64,000 nt of DNA from Pseudomonadota bacterium (GCA_021780935.1 JAJXXT010000141.1:1-64000); one strand, 5' to 3'; shown: positions 15,825 to 24,524, counted from the first letter of the stretch. Notes: generated from the sequence alone by a model not told the origin. Program-made: numbers and translations.

Positions 15825-17588
15825 TCACGCACAGCCGAGCCAGCCCGGCCGAGCGCGCCGCGAAAATCCGCTGCAGGCCGCCTCGACACAGGCGGCGAGG
15901 CCGCCGAACCGAACCGCTCGCCCGACCAGGCCTGGCGCGTAATGCGCGTATTTCCCAGAGTTCGTCATCAGCGTCCGCGCGGCCGGCGGCACCATGGGCT
16001 CGCCAATCATGCACCAGCACGTGTCGGTCATGATCGTCGCCCCAAATCTCTCTATCTCGGCAATGTATCCGGCATCGCGCGCCGCGAGCTGCACCGCCCG
16101 CCCGCAGGTCACGACGACGCTGACGCCGGGTGAGCGCATCCGGCCCCGCACCAGGCCCGCGAGACGCGCGAATTCCGACAGAGAAAAATGCGGATTGCCA
16201 AGGCTGACGAGCTCGATCGCCGCGTCGCCGGCGGTGTCCAGCGACTCCCATGTCGTTGCCAGATCGGAAAGGCTGAAGGAAACCGCCCTGCCTGGCGCCT
16301 GCCCGTTCGCCTCCGGCGTGATCCCCGCGATGTGGAACATCGGTGCCGCCGCGGAGGTTGCGAAGGCGGCGCCGAAAGCCTTGAGCTCATCCTGGCCCGC
16401 GTCGCTGCTCTCCAGCCCGCGAATGAGGGGGATTTCCTTGCCGCAGATCGTGCCGCATCCATAGCCGAGGACGGGCCAGAAAGCGTCGTCCGCACCGGCG
16501 GGAAAAGTGACGTCGATCGCCAGCGTCGCCCGGCGCCCGTCGTCGAGATGGCTGCCGGAGAGCGGTGCCCGTCCGGTCAGCGCAACGCAGGCATCGAGGA
16601 AGTCCGGGTATTTCAGCGTTCGCGCGCCGAGCACGCTGTTGGCGTACACAACGGCGTTGGACTCGCCCCAGCCGATCTGCTCGCCGAACATGGGCGCGCT
16701 CTCCAGCAGATATGGCGCGCAGGTAAAGCTCGGCTGCGCGCCCAGCGCGAGATAGGCGTCCGCCAGCGCGCTCGCCGGCTCGCCGAACTCTGGGTCCACA
16801 CCAAGGTCGCGCCACCGCCGCCGGTCCACCGAGATCGAGTTGAGCGTCGTCGGCACCCGCACACGCCCACCCAACGCAACCAGCATCTGCGCGAACCGCA
16901 ACCCGGCGGGCCCAGTATAGATGCAGCCGTCGATATGCGCCTGCGTGACGTCGGTCAGCCGCTCGGCGCCCTGCAACTCGGCCATCTTGATCAGCAACCG
17001 CATCGCCACCTCGCAGGCCTTGCCATGGCCTCCCGCGAGCATTTCCTCGTCGCCCGGTTCGAGTTGTAGCTGCACCTGGGCTCCGACTGATGGGCAAGGC
17101 GCCGCGAAGGAATCGGCCAAATGGTCACCAGCAACGTCGTCGCCGGCGGGCTCATTATCGGCGCGATGAAGCCAGCGCGTCGCGATGCGGGCGCGCTGCC
17201 AGGTGGCGAGGCGCCCAAAATCGTCGCGGTTGATCCGCAGCACGGGCATCGGCGTCTCGAACACCAGTTCGCCAACCAGCGCGCCGAGGCTGATGACCTC
17301 CTCTGCCTCGCAGACGACGATGCCGGCCGGCGCACGCCCGTTGAGGATGAGTTCGAGCAGCACGGCGCTGCCCGTGCAGGAGCCGCGCCCGCCGGGGATC
17401 GCCAGGATGCATCCGGTGACGCATTTCCCCACGAGGGGATGGTGGTGGTCGATCACGATCCCGCTTGTGGGATCGATCCCGCCCCAGACGCTGAGGCCGG
17501 TCGTCGAATAGAGGATGTCGCCCGTAGCCTCTCCCGCGACGAGGACATGTCCGAGGATCGGGGACCTATTGGCGGCTTGTATTTCCAT
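15825..17588 (-). CDS. Aconitase X (single-chain AcnX, possible cis-3-hydroxy-L-proline dehydratase)
   Basis: A 587-residue fusion of the two AcnX parts. The N-terminal swivelling domain (DUF126, about 1-140) has GGIDPTSGIVIDHHHPLVGK and IPGGRGSCTGSAVLLELI. The C-terminal catalytic domain (DUF521) has AQAHIDGCIYTGPAGLRFA, GWGESNAVVYANSVLGART, GYGCGTICGKEIPLI and the late cysteine region VVTCGRAVQLAARD and MTDTCWC. Cysteines in these places bind an iron-sulfur cluster in the family. Bacterial single-chain members have been shown to dehydrate cis-3-hydroxy-L-proline, so that is the likeliest reaction. The start is the ATG at 17588, or the adjacent GTG at 17591, both after GAGGAGG. No proline-pathway gene is adjacent, which leaves the substrate open. 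Confidence 0.88.
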   Translation of the reverse strand: MEIQAANRSPILGHVLVAGEATGDILYSTTGLSVWGGIDPTSGIVIDHHHPLVGKCVTGCILAIPGGRGSCTGSAVLLELILNGRAPAGIVVCEAEEVISLGALVGELVFETPMPVLRINRDDFGRLATWQRARIATRWLHRADNEPAGDDVAGDHLADSFAAPCPSVGAQVQLQLEPGDEEMLAGGHGKACEVAMRLLIKMAELQGAERLTDVTQAHIDGCIYTGPAGLRFAQMLVALGGRVRVPTTLNSISVDRRRWRDLGVDPEFGEPASALADAYLALGAQPSFTCAPYLLESAPMFGEQIGWGESNAVVYANSVLGARTLKYPDFLDACVALTGRAPLSGSHLDDGRRATLAIDVTFPAGADDAFWPVLGYGCGTICGKEIPLIRGLESSDAGQDELKAFGAAFATSAAAPMFHIAGITPEANGQAPGRAVSFSLSDLATTWESLDTAGDAAIELVSLGNPHFSLSEFARLAGLVRGRMRSPGVSVVVTCGRAVQLAARDAGYIAEIERFGATIMTDTCWCMIGEPMVPPAARTLMTNSGKYAHYAPGLVGRAVRFGGLAACVEAACSGFSRRARPGWLGCA

Positions 17589-17768
17589 CACGCTCGCACA
17601 ACCTCCTCGGTCCCGTCGGGCGCCGAGCGCAAGCGTAGGGCAACGTCGCTGCGTTCGCCAATGGCCAGCAATTTGTCGCCCACAGATCTGCCCTATGACC
17701 CAATTGCTGCGCGACCTGACCGCCACCGAAGGCGGGAGATCGGCGGCGTTCGCCGTTCTGTTCCGAAA

Positions 17769-17845
17769 TGGTGTCCCCGGCGGGATTCGAACCCACGGCC
17801 CCAGGATTAGGAATCCTGTGCTCTATCCTGCTGAGCTACGGGGAC
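17769..17845 (-). tRNA. tRNA-Arg (anticodon CCT)
   Basis: A complete 77-nucleotide cloverleaf with encoded CCA. The acceptor stem pairs GTCCCCG with CGGGGAC. The anticodon arm is CAGGA-TTCCTAA-TCCTG, giving anticodon CCT for AGG codons, and the T arm contains GTGGG-TTCGAAT-CCCGC. Confidence 0.96.
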
Positions 17846-17956
17846 ACGCGAGGCGTCATACCGCAACCTCCGCGGTGGCGCCAAACGCTGCTAGGCTGGG
17901 CGGGTTGGCCCGCGTGGCGGCACGGTGCAGACTGGCGCCGCACCAAGGGAGCCAGC

Positions 17957-18883
17957 ATGTCCAAGGTCGTCATTTCCTGCGCCATCACCGGGGCGATCGC
18001 CACGCCCTCGATGTCCGATGCCCTGCCAATCACCCCCGAGCAGATCGCCCGCTCCTCGATCGAGGCGGCGGAGGCGGGGGCGGCCATCATCCACCTGCAT
18101 GCCCGCAACCCCGAAACCGGCGAGCCCTCGCCGGACCCGGCGCTGTTCATGCGCTTCCTGCCGGTCATCAAGCAGTCCTGCGACGCCGTGCTCAACATCA
18201 CCACCGGCGGCGGCCTCAAGATGAGTGTCGAGGAGCGACTCGCCGCCCCCATGGCGGCCCGGCCGGAGATGTGCTCGCTCAACATGGGTTCGATGAACTT
18301 CAACATCGCCGCCGGCGCCGAGAAGCGCAGCACCTGGAAGCATGACTGGGAGAAGGAATATCTGGAGCGGACGGTCGACCACATCTTCCGCAACACGTTC
18401 GGCGACGTCGCGCGCATCGTCGAGATCATGGGCAAGGGCCATGGCACCCGCTTCGAGTTCGAGTGCTACGATGTCGGGCACCTCTACAACCTGGCGCATT
18501 GCCTCGATAAGCGCGTGGTCGAGCCGCCGCTGTTCGTCCAGACCATCTTCGGCATCCTCGGCGGCATCGGCGCCGAGCCGCGCAACCTGATGTTCATGCG
18601 CGAGACCGCGGACCGGCTGTTCGGCAAGGATTACGTGTGGTCGGTGCTGGCCGCCGGGCGACACCAGATGGCGTTTACCACCATGGCCGGCATCATGGGC
18701 GGCAATGTCCGTGTCGGGCTGGAAGATTCGCTCTATATCGGCAAGGGCCGGATGGCGACCTCCAACGCCGAGCAGGTGGCCAAGATCCGCCGCATCCTGG
18801 AGGAGCTGTCGCTTGAGATCGCGACACCGGCGGAGGCGCGGGCGATGCTGAAGCTCAAGGGCGGCGACAAGGTGGGGTTCTGA
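17957..18883 (+). CDS. Beta-keto acid cleavage enzyme (BKACE, Kce family)
   Basis: Zinc-dependent enzyme of 308 residues in the DUF849 family, whose best-known member condenses 3-keto-5-aminohexanoate with acetyl-CoA to give acetoacetate and 3-aminobutyryl-CoA. The N-terminus (VVISCAITGAIATP), the HLHARNPETGEPSPD metal-binding stretch, NITTGGGLKMSVEERL and ERFEFECYDVGHL-like core (here TRFEFECYDVGHLYN) are typical, as is GNVRVGLEDSLYIGKGRMATSNAEQV near the end. The true substrate differs widely in this family. The ATG at 17957 has AAGGGAG five to six bases upstream. It is the first gene of an operon with an M19 dipeptidase and an aldo/keto reductase, only two bases before the dipeptidase start. 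Confidence 0.93.
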   Translation: MSKVVISCAITGAIATPSMSDALPITPEQIARSSIEAAEAGAAIIHLHARNPETGEPSPDPALFMRFLPVIKQSCDAVLNITTGGGLKMSVEERLAAPMAARPEMCSLNMGSMNFNIAAGAEKRSTWKHDWEKEYLERTVDHIFRNTFGDVARIVEIMGKGHGTRFEFECYDVGHLYNLAHCLDKRVVEPPLFVQTIFGILGGIGAEPRNLMFMRETADRLFGKDYVWSVLAAGRHQMAFTTMAGIMGGNVRVGLEDSLYIGKGRMATSNAEQVAKIRRILEELSLEIATPAEARAMLKLKGGDKVGF

Positions 18884-18885
18884 CG

Positions 18886-19887
18886 ATGGACGCAACGGGC
18901 GGCGTGCACGCGAGCGTGCTGGCGATGGACACGCATATCGATATCCCCTGGCCCACGGGGCCGGATTTCTTCACCCCGGGCCCACGCCATGTGGACCTGC
19001 CGAAGCTGCGCGAGGGCGGAATGGCGGCGGCGTTTCTTGCCGCCTATGTGCCCCAGGGCAAGCGCGATGAGGCCGGGCACGCGGCGGCGTGGGAGCGTGC
19101 CACGGGTATGCTAGGCGTGATCGGCGGGCTCGGCCGCGACGGGGCTGTGGTCTGCCGCAACAGCCGCGAGATCCGCGCGGCGCGGGCGGCGGGCCAGATC
19201 GCCATCGTCCCCGCGGTGGAAAACGGCTACGCGGTGGGCGAGCAGCCCCAGCGGCTGGCCGAGCTTCGCGCGATGGGAGCGACCTACCTCACCATCACCC
19301 ATAACGGCCACAACGCGCTGGCCGATTCCGCCATCCCCCGCACCGATCTCGGCGACGGTTCCGCCGAGCATGGCGGGCTCTCGGCGCGGGGGCGTGAGGC
19401 CATCGCGGTGCTCAACCGCCTCGGCATGCTGGCCGACATCGCGCATACCTCGAAGGCGACGATGCTGCAGACTGTCGCGTTGTCGGCGGCACCGGTGGTC
19501 GCGACCCATTCCTGCATCCGTACGCTCTGCGAGCATGTGCGCAACCTCGACGACGAGCAGCTCGACGCGCTGCGCGACGGCGGCGGCGTGGTGCAGATCA
19601 CCGCCGTGCCCTCGTTCCTGAAATCCGGCGGCACGGCGCAGACGGTGACGCTCGCGGATTTCTGCGACCATGTGGATTACGCGGTGAAGCGCATCGGCAT
19701 CGAGCATGTCGGCATCTCGTCGGATTTCGACGGTGGCGGCGGTTTTGTCGGATGGCGGCATATCGGCGAGAGCCCGAGCGTTACCGAGGCGCTGCTCGCG
19801 CGCGGCTATGACAAGGCGGCGATCGGGTTGCTCTGGGGCGGCAACTTCCTCCGCTGCATGGAGCGGGCGGAGGCGCTGGCCGCGTGA
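18886..19887 (+). CDS. Membrane dipeptidase family (M19, renal dipeptidase-like) hydrolase
   Basis: Binuclear zinc hydrolase of 333 residues. Family features: the HxD pair in DTHIDIPWP, the bridging Glu in AVENGYAVG, LTITHNGHNALADS, the His pair region DIAHTSKATM and ATHSCIRTL, and SSDFDGGGGFVGW near the C-terminus. Despite the family name there is no signal peptide or membrane helix, so it should act in the cytoplasm on a dipeptide or other N-acyl amino acid. It starts two bases after the BKACE gene and its stop overlaps the start of the aldo/keto reductase (TGATG). A catabolic pathway that frees a beta-keto or amino-keto acid is a reasonable guess. Confidence 0.9.
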   Translation: MDATGGVHASVLAMDTHIDIPWPTGPDFFTPGPRHVDLPKLREGGMAAAFLAAYVPQGKRDEAGHAAAWERATGMLGVIGGLGRDGAVVCRNSREIRAARAAGQIAIVPAVENGYAVGEQPQRLAELRAMGATYLTITHNGHNALADSAIPRTDLGDGSAEHGGLSARGREAIAVLNRLGMLADIAHTSKATMLQTVALSAAPVVATHSCIRTLCEHVRNLDDEQLDALRDGGGVVQITAVPSFLKSGGTAQTVTLADFCDHVDYAVKRIGIEHVGISSDFDGGGGFVGWRHIGESPSVTEALLARGYDKAAIGLLWGGNFLRCMERAEALAA

Positions 19888-20720
19888 TGCCCGAGGTCCG
19901 CCTGCCCGATGGCACGGTGGTGCCGACGCTCGGCCAGGGCACGTGGCACATGGGCGAGCGCGCGGTGGCGGCGAAGGCCGAGGTCGCGGCGTTGCGTGCC
20001 GGGCTCGATCTCGGCCTCACGCTGATCGACACGGCGGAGATGTATGCCGAGGGGGGCGCCGAGAAGGTGGTGGCGCAGGCCATCGCCGGAAGGCGCGACG
20101 AGGTGTTTCTGGTCTCGAAGGTCTATCCGCAGAACGCCTCCCGCAACGGTTGCGTCGCTGCATGCGAGCGCAGCCTGGCGCGGCTCGGCACCGACCGTAT
20201 CGACCTCTATTTGCTGCACTGGCGCGGCGCGGTGCCGCTCGCGGAGACCGTCGCTGGCATGACGGCGTTGCAGGCGGCGGGAAAGATTCGTTTCTGGGGC
20301 GTTTCTAACCTGGATGTCGAGGACATGGAACAGCTATGGGCGACCGGCGGCGACGGCTGCGCCACCAACCAGGTTCTGTACAATCCCGAGCATCGCGGCA
20401 TCGAGTTCGACCTGCTGGCGTGGCAGGCGGCACGGCATGTCCCGGTGATGGCCTATACGCCGCTCGGTCAGGCCGGGCGGCTGCTGCGTGCCCGGTCGCT
20501 CGCGGGTGTCGCCGCGCGGCATGGTGCGACGCCGGCGCAGGTGGCGCTGGCGTGGTCGATACGATCAGGCAATATCATGGCGATCCCGAAGGCGGCCTCA
20601 GTCGAGCACGTGAAGGCGAACGCAGGGGCTGCGATGTTGCGGCTGGACGCGGAGGATATCGCGGCGATCGATGCCGAGTTCGCGCCGCCCCGCCGCAGGC
20701 AGGCGCTGGCGATGCTGTAG
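19887..20720 (+). CDS. Aldo/keto reductase
   Basis: NADPH-dependent oxidoreductase of 277 residues, TIM barrel. The catalytic tetrad is visible: Asp and Tyr in LIDTAEMYAEG, Lys in LVSKVYP, His in YLLHWRG. The cofactor site is IPKAASVEHVKANAGA near the C-terminus. The length and the QGTWHMGE start place it with the plant/bacterial AKR5-type rather than the potassium-channel type. The ATG at 19887 overlaps the dipeptidase stop by one base. Its place as third gene of the BKACE operon suggests it reduces an aldehyde or ketone made there. Confidence 0.92.
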   Translation: MPEVRLPDGTVVPTLGQGTWHMGERAVAAKAEVAALRAGLDLGLTLIDTAEMYAEGGAEKVVAQAIAGRRDEVFLVSKVYPQNASRNGCVAACERSLARLGTDRIDLYLLHWRGAVPLAETVAGMTALQAAGKIRFWGVSNLDVEDMEQLWATGGDGCATNQVLYNPEHRGIEFDLLAWQAARHVPVMAYTPLGQAGRLLRARSLAGVAARHGATPAQVALAWSIRSGNIMAIPKAASVEHVKANAGAAMLRLDAEDIAAIDAEFAPPRRRQALAML

Positions 20721-20863
20721 GCGGCGGGTCCCCGCATGAATGAGCGGGCACTTCACTCGCGATGCTCGTCGTGGAATGGCCGCGAACTAAGCTGCCTGGA
20801 CCGCTTGACACCGACGGCTGCGCTCATGGCTCGACTGGTTGTAGAGAAAATGGAGAGGAACAC

Positions 20864-21811
20864 ATGGCCTCGCTTCCCGACGAGATGATGGATGAACCGC
20901 TTGCGGCGGCCACGGGCGTCGTCGAGCAGGTGCTCGGCGGCATGGCGGCCGGCCCCGTGGTGACGACCCTTTTCGACAGGGCGACCTCCACCGCCAGCCA
21001 CGTCGTGCACGATCCCGCGACGCGCGTCGCCGCGGTCATCGATTCGGTGCTGGATTTCGACCAGGCCTCCGGACGGATCGGCTTCGCCGCGGCGCAGCGC
21101 ATCGTCGAGCATGTTCGTGCGGAGCGGCTTTCGGTTGCCTGGCTCCTCGAAACCCACGTCCACGCCGATCATCTCTCGGCGGCGCCGTGGCTGCAGGGGC
21201 AGATCGGCGGGCAAATCGGGATCGGCCGGGAGATCATTACTGTGCAGAACGTCTTCGGCAAGATCTTCAACGAGGGCACCGAGTTCGTTCGCGACGGCTC
21301 GCAGTTCGACCGCCTGTTCGACGACGGCGACCGGTTCCGCATCGGCGAGATCGATGTCGCGGTGCTGCATGTGCCCGGCCATACCTCGGCCGATCTCGCC
21401 TATGTCGCGGGCGATGCCGTCTTTGCCGGCGACACGCTGTTCATGCCGGATTACGGCACCGCGCGGGCGGATTTTCCGGGCGGGGACGCCGCAATGCTTT
21501 TCCGGTCCATTCGCCGTCTGCTGCGCCTGCCGGCGGCGGCGCGGCTTTTTCTCTGTCACGATTACATGGCGCCGGGGCGTGACTATTTTGCCTGGGAAAC
21601 GACGATCGGCGCCGAGCGGTCGGCGAACGTCCATGTGCGCGACGGTATCACCGAGGCGGAGTTCGTTGCCATGCGCGTCGCCCGCGATGCGACGCTCGGC
21701 ATGCCGAAGCTGATCCTGCCCTCGATCCAGGTGAACATGCGGGCGGGCCGCCTGCCGCCGCAGGAAGCGAACGGCACCAGCTATCTGAAGCTGCCGATCG
21801 GCGTGCTGTGA
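20864..21811 (+). CDS. Metallo-beta-lactamase fold hydrolase, persulfide dioxygenase-like
   Basis: About 315 residues. The THVHADHLS metal motif, HVPGHTSADLAY, FAGDTLFMPDYGTARADFPGGD and FLCHDYM give the glyoxalase II / ETHE1 arrangement of metal ligands. The phrase DYGTARADFPGGD is characteristic of persulfide dioxygenases and the Blh type, which oxidise glutathione persulfide to sulfite with a single iron. The DSVLDFDQASGR start also fits. The ATG at 20864 follows GGAGAGG by about six bases. No rhodanese or BigR-type regulator is adjacent, so a role in sulfide detoxification rests on sequence alone. Confidence 0.82.
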   Translation: MASLPDEMMDEPLAAATGVVEQVLGGMAAGPVVTTLFDRATSTASHVVHDPATRVAAVIDSVLDFDQASGRIGFAAAQRIVEHVRAERLSVAWLLETHVHADHLSAAPWLQGQIGGQIGIGREIITVQNVFGKIFNEGTEFVRDGSQFDRLFDDGDRFRIGEIDVAVLHVPGHTSADLAYVAGDAVFAGDTLFMPDYGTARADFPGGDAAMLFRSIRRLLRLPAAARLFLCHDYMAPGRDYFAWETTIGAERSANVHVRDGITEAEFVAMRVARDATLGMPKLILPSIQVNMRAGRLPPQEANGTSYLKLPIGVL

Positions 21812-21847
21812 AAATAGCTTGACGACGGCGTGCGACCAGCGGCCTGC

Positions 21848-23179
21848 CTACATCGGCAGGACGATGCGCGCGCGCAGGCCGCCCAGCGGGCTGGTCTCCA
21901 GCGTCATTTCCCCGCCATGCGCGTGCACGATGTCGCGGGCGATGGTCAGTCCGAGCCCGGTGCCGCCGGTGCCGCTCTCGAACGGGCGGAAGACGTTCTC
22001 GCGCTGTTCGGGCGCGATGCCGGGCCCGTCATCGTCCACGGCAATCTCCACGGTCGCCTCGTCGCGCTTCAGGATCGCGAGCGCCACGTGGCGCGCCTGG
22101 CGGATGGCGTTGTCCACCAGGTTGGTGATCGCCCGCGTCATGGCGCCGGGCCGCAGCGGGACGATCGCCGGGCCGCTACTCTCGTAGGCGACGGCGGGAA
22201 AGCCGCGGCGCGCCCGCTCCGCGACATCGGCGAGCAGCGCGTCGAGATCGGTGGGTTGCGCCGCCTCCGCCCCCTCGCCGCGTGCGAACGCGAGATAGCC
22301 CGCGATCATCCGCTCCATCTCCGCGATATCGGCCTCCATCTCGGCGACGTCCTGTTTCGCCTCCCGGCTTACCGGCAGCACCGCGAGGCCGAGGCGCAGG
22401 CGGGTGAGCGGGGTGCGCAAATCATGTGAGACCCCGGCCAGCATCTCCGTGCGCTGCGCGACGAACCGGGCGATGCGTGCCTGCATGCGGTTGAAGGCGA
22501 GGGCCGCCGCGCGCACCTCGGCCGCGCCTTCGGGGCGGATCGATGCCGCGTCACGCCCTTTGCCGAACGCCTCGGCGGCGACGGCAAGGCGGCGGATCGC
22601 CCGCACCTGGTTGCGCATGAACAGGGCCGCGATGGTAAACAACAGCGCCCCGGCCCCGACCAGCCAGATGACGAAGATGAACAGCGTGCCGAGGTAGAGC
22701 TGTTTGCGCGGCACCGCGAAGTTCAGCAGGCCATGCGGCACCTGCACGCTGATCATCACGGATCGTGGGTCCGATCGCCAGTCGAGCGAATAGGGCTCGC
22801 TGAGCTGGCTGGCCAGCGCGTCGTCCAGCGCCGCGGCGACCGGACCGACGAAATCGGGGGCCCGTGGCGGCGGCAGCGTTGTGGCGTCGGATGGGTGGAT
22901 GCGCAGCTCGAATTGCTGCCAGGCCAGCCGGCGCAGATGCGCGCGCGCCGCCAGCGAGGGGGCCTGTTCCCAAAGATCCGTGAGCAGCGACACCTCGCCG
23001 GCGACCGAGGTGGCGAAGCGGCGCGACACCAGCACCAGATGGCTGCCGTAGAAAATCTGCAGTGCCACCGCCAGCACCAGGACCAGCGGCGCCAGAATGA
23101 TCAGCAGCGACCGACCGAGCAGGGAACGCGGCAGGACGCGCTTGACCACGCGGCTTTGCGGCGGCAGGGCAACGCGCAT
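21848..23179 (-). CDS. EnvZ-like sensor histidine kinase without an adjacent regulator
   Basis: Inner-membrane kinase of 443 residues. Two membrane helices (about 21-45 and 161-188) enclose a periplasmic region of some 115 residues. A HAMP domain (about 189-240) follows, then a HisKA domain with MLAGVSHDLRTPLTRLRL (phospho-acceptor His252) and an ATPase domain with NLVDNAIRQA, DDDGPGIAP and GTGLGLTIA. The layout and the H-box sequence are those of EnvZ and RstB-type OmpR partners. Such kinases normally sit just downstream of their regulator, but here the next gene upstream is an unrelated unknown protein, so the partner must be elsewhere. Confidence 0.93.
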   Translation of the reverse strand: MRVALPPQSRVVKRVLPRSLLGRSLLIILAPLVLVLAVALQIFYGSHLVLVSRRFATSVAGEVSLLTDLWEQAPSLAARAHLRRLAWQQFELRIHPSDATTLPPPRAPDFVGPVAAALDDALASQLSEPYSLDWRSDPRSVMISVQVPHGLLNFAVPRKQLYLGTLFIFVIWLVGAGALLFTIAALFMRNQVRAIRRLAVAAEAFGKGRDAASIRPEGAAEVRAAALAFNRMQARIARFVAQRTEMLAGVSHDLRTPLTRLRLGLAVLPVSREAKQDVAEMEADIAEMERMIAGYLAFARGEGAEAAQPTDLDALLADVAERARRGFPAVAYESSGPAIVPLRPGAMTRAITNLVDNAIRQARHVALAILKRDEATVEIAVDDDGPGIAPEQRENVFRPFESGTGGTGLGLTIARDIVHAHGGEMTLETSPLGGLRARIVLPM

Positions 23180-23233
23180 CGGTCAGACATAACGCGCGCA
23201 GGGCGGCGTTGCCACCGCCCGTCCGCGCCGCCC

Positions 23234-24388
23234 TCAGATCGAGGAGAGGATCGAGGGCGCCAGGGCCTCTGCCTTCGCCGCCGGGTGGCTGGGGTTGCGG
23301 AAGCGAATCTCGCCTTCCGGCGCGGCGCCGGTGACCGCGAACAGCTCCAGTCGCGAGCAGCAGGAGACCGCGACCACCGCGCGCGCCTCCGGCCGCGTGA
23401 GGAAGTGCCGCGCCTCGCCCTCGATCTCAAGCCGTTCGCGCAGGCCGCGCCATTCCCGCGCGTCGGTGTCCTCGACCAGGACCGCGAGAATGCCGGGGCG
23501 CGTGCCCGAGAGCCGTGATGGCGCCAGGGCCGCGAGCCGGCGGTGGATGGCGGTCGCGATCTCGTCCTCCCGCCCCGCCCGTGCGGCCATCACCAGGACG
23601 CTGCCGCCGGCGTTGGTCAGCGCCAGATGCGCCTGCTCGCCAAACGCCTCGCGCACCGAGCGCAGCAATCCCGCCTCGTCCGCCTGACTTGCCGCCAGCA
23701 TCAGCGGGTCGAGCCGCAGCACCGCAGCCTCGTCATGGTCGCTGCGCCGCTGCGCCGCCAGCATGTCGCGGATGCGTGTGTGCAGGGCGGGCAGCGAGGC
23801 ATCCGCGGCGCGCAGCCCCTGCGGCAGGGTGAGCTTGAGAAGGTAGCGGCCGGGATGCGCCGCGAGCCAGGTCTGCAGGTCAGGGTCCACCTGGTCGACC
23901 AGCCGCACCCAGGCGCCGCGATGCACGTCCCGCCCTTCTTCGGCGGATATGACGTCGCAGACGATTTCCGCCTCGACGCCGTCGCGCGCGACCAGCAGGT
24001 CGAAGCTTTCCCCCTCCAGGGCCGCGAAGCGAACCGTGAAGCCACGGGCGCGCTGCAGGGCGGCGGTGCGCAGCAGATGGAACAGTGCGACCAGCGTCGC
24101 GTCGCCCTCCAGGCTCTCGCGCACCCGATCTCGCAGCTGGCCGCGCGCGACCTCCGGCAGGGAGCGGGCGAGCGCCACCGCGTCCGTCGCCATGGCCGCG
24201 ATCGCGCGCTCATGCGGCTGCGGGGCCGCGCCGCCGGCAAGCCGGTCAAGCGTGAACTCGATCGCGTGCCGGGTGAGAAGGTGGCGCCCTTCGCGGCCGG
24301 CGGCAGCACGGGCGCGCAACGCTTCAAGCCGCGCACGCCAGTGGCGCTGACCGGCGAGGTCTACAAAGGAGCGATACGGATGAGCCAT
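23234..24388 (-). CDS. Conserved-looking hypothetical protein, about 384 residues
   Basis: I do not recognise this gene. The codon use and length show it is real. It has no signal peptide or membrane segment. The first 100 residues are helical and charged. A central part (about 112-160) reads as strand-strand with FDLLVARDGVEAEIVCDVIS, which loosely recalls the core of restriction-endonuclease-like folds, but the catalytic lysine is missing, so I do not assign it. The C-terminal third has alternating hydrophobic strands (VLVMAARAGR, ILAVLVED, AVVAVSCCS). It lies between an orphan kinase and a ClC channel gene, all on the minus strand, and is preceded by a strong -35 box inside an unusual half-site array. 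Confidence 0.7.
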   Translation of the reverse strand: MAHPYRSFVDLAGQRHWRARLEALRARAAAGREGRHLLTRHAIEFTLDRLAGGAAPQPHERAIAAMATDAVALARSLPEVARGQLRDRVRESLEGDATLVALFHLLRTAALQRARGFTVRFAALEGESFDLLVARDGVEAEIVCDVISAEEGRDVHRGAWVRLVDQVDPDLQTWLAAHPGRYLLKLTLPQGLRAADASLPALHTRIRDMLAAQRRSDHDEAAVLRLDPLMLAASQADEAGLLRSVREAFGEQAHLALTNAGGSVLVMAARAGREDEIATAIHRRLAALAPSRLSGTRPGILAVLVEDTDAREWRGLRERLEIEGEARHFLTRPEARAVVAVSCCSRLELFAVTGAAPEGEIRFRNPSHPAAKAEALAPSILSSI

Positions 24389-24443
24389 GCCGACCGAAAC
24401 CTTGCCATCGCGCGGGGCTTCGGTCCAGAGGTTCCATCATGAG

Positions 24444-24473
24444 TGTCATTTTTTGTGACATAATTAGTGTCAA
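24444..24473 (-). promoter_or_regulatory. Array of three alternating TGTCA/TGACA half-sites with a -35 box
   Basis: Half-sites TGTCA (24444-24448), TGACA (24456-24460) and TGTCA (24468-24472) are each separated by seven bases, giving an exact 12-base period in alternating orientation. On the minus strand the first is part of a consensus -35 hexamer TTGACA (24468-24473), about 80 bases before the start of the unknown protein at 24388. The stretch is sharply A+T-rich. It looks like an operator for a dimeric regulator that overlaps the promoter. Confidence 0.6.
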
Positions 24474-24524
24474 TTAGAATTTACGAACGATGCCGCGGGC
24501 ATCGGCCAGCGGTGCTGCTGGTTG

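Noticed and set aside
15474..17845. Genomic island inserted at tRNA-Arg
   Set aside because: No integrase and no direct repeat of the tRNA 3' end could be found to the left, so there is no evidence beyond position.
20805..20863. TTGACA at 20805-20810 as promoter of the MBL-fold gene
   Set aside because: The -35 hexamer is perfect but no acceptable -10 box lies 16-18 bases downstream.
23500..24100. PD-(D/E)XK nuclease assignment for the unknown protein
   Set aside because: The strand pair looks similar, but the E-x-K residues are absent and the rest of the fold cannot be confirmed by eye.
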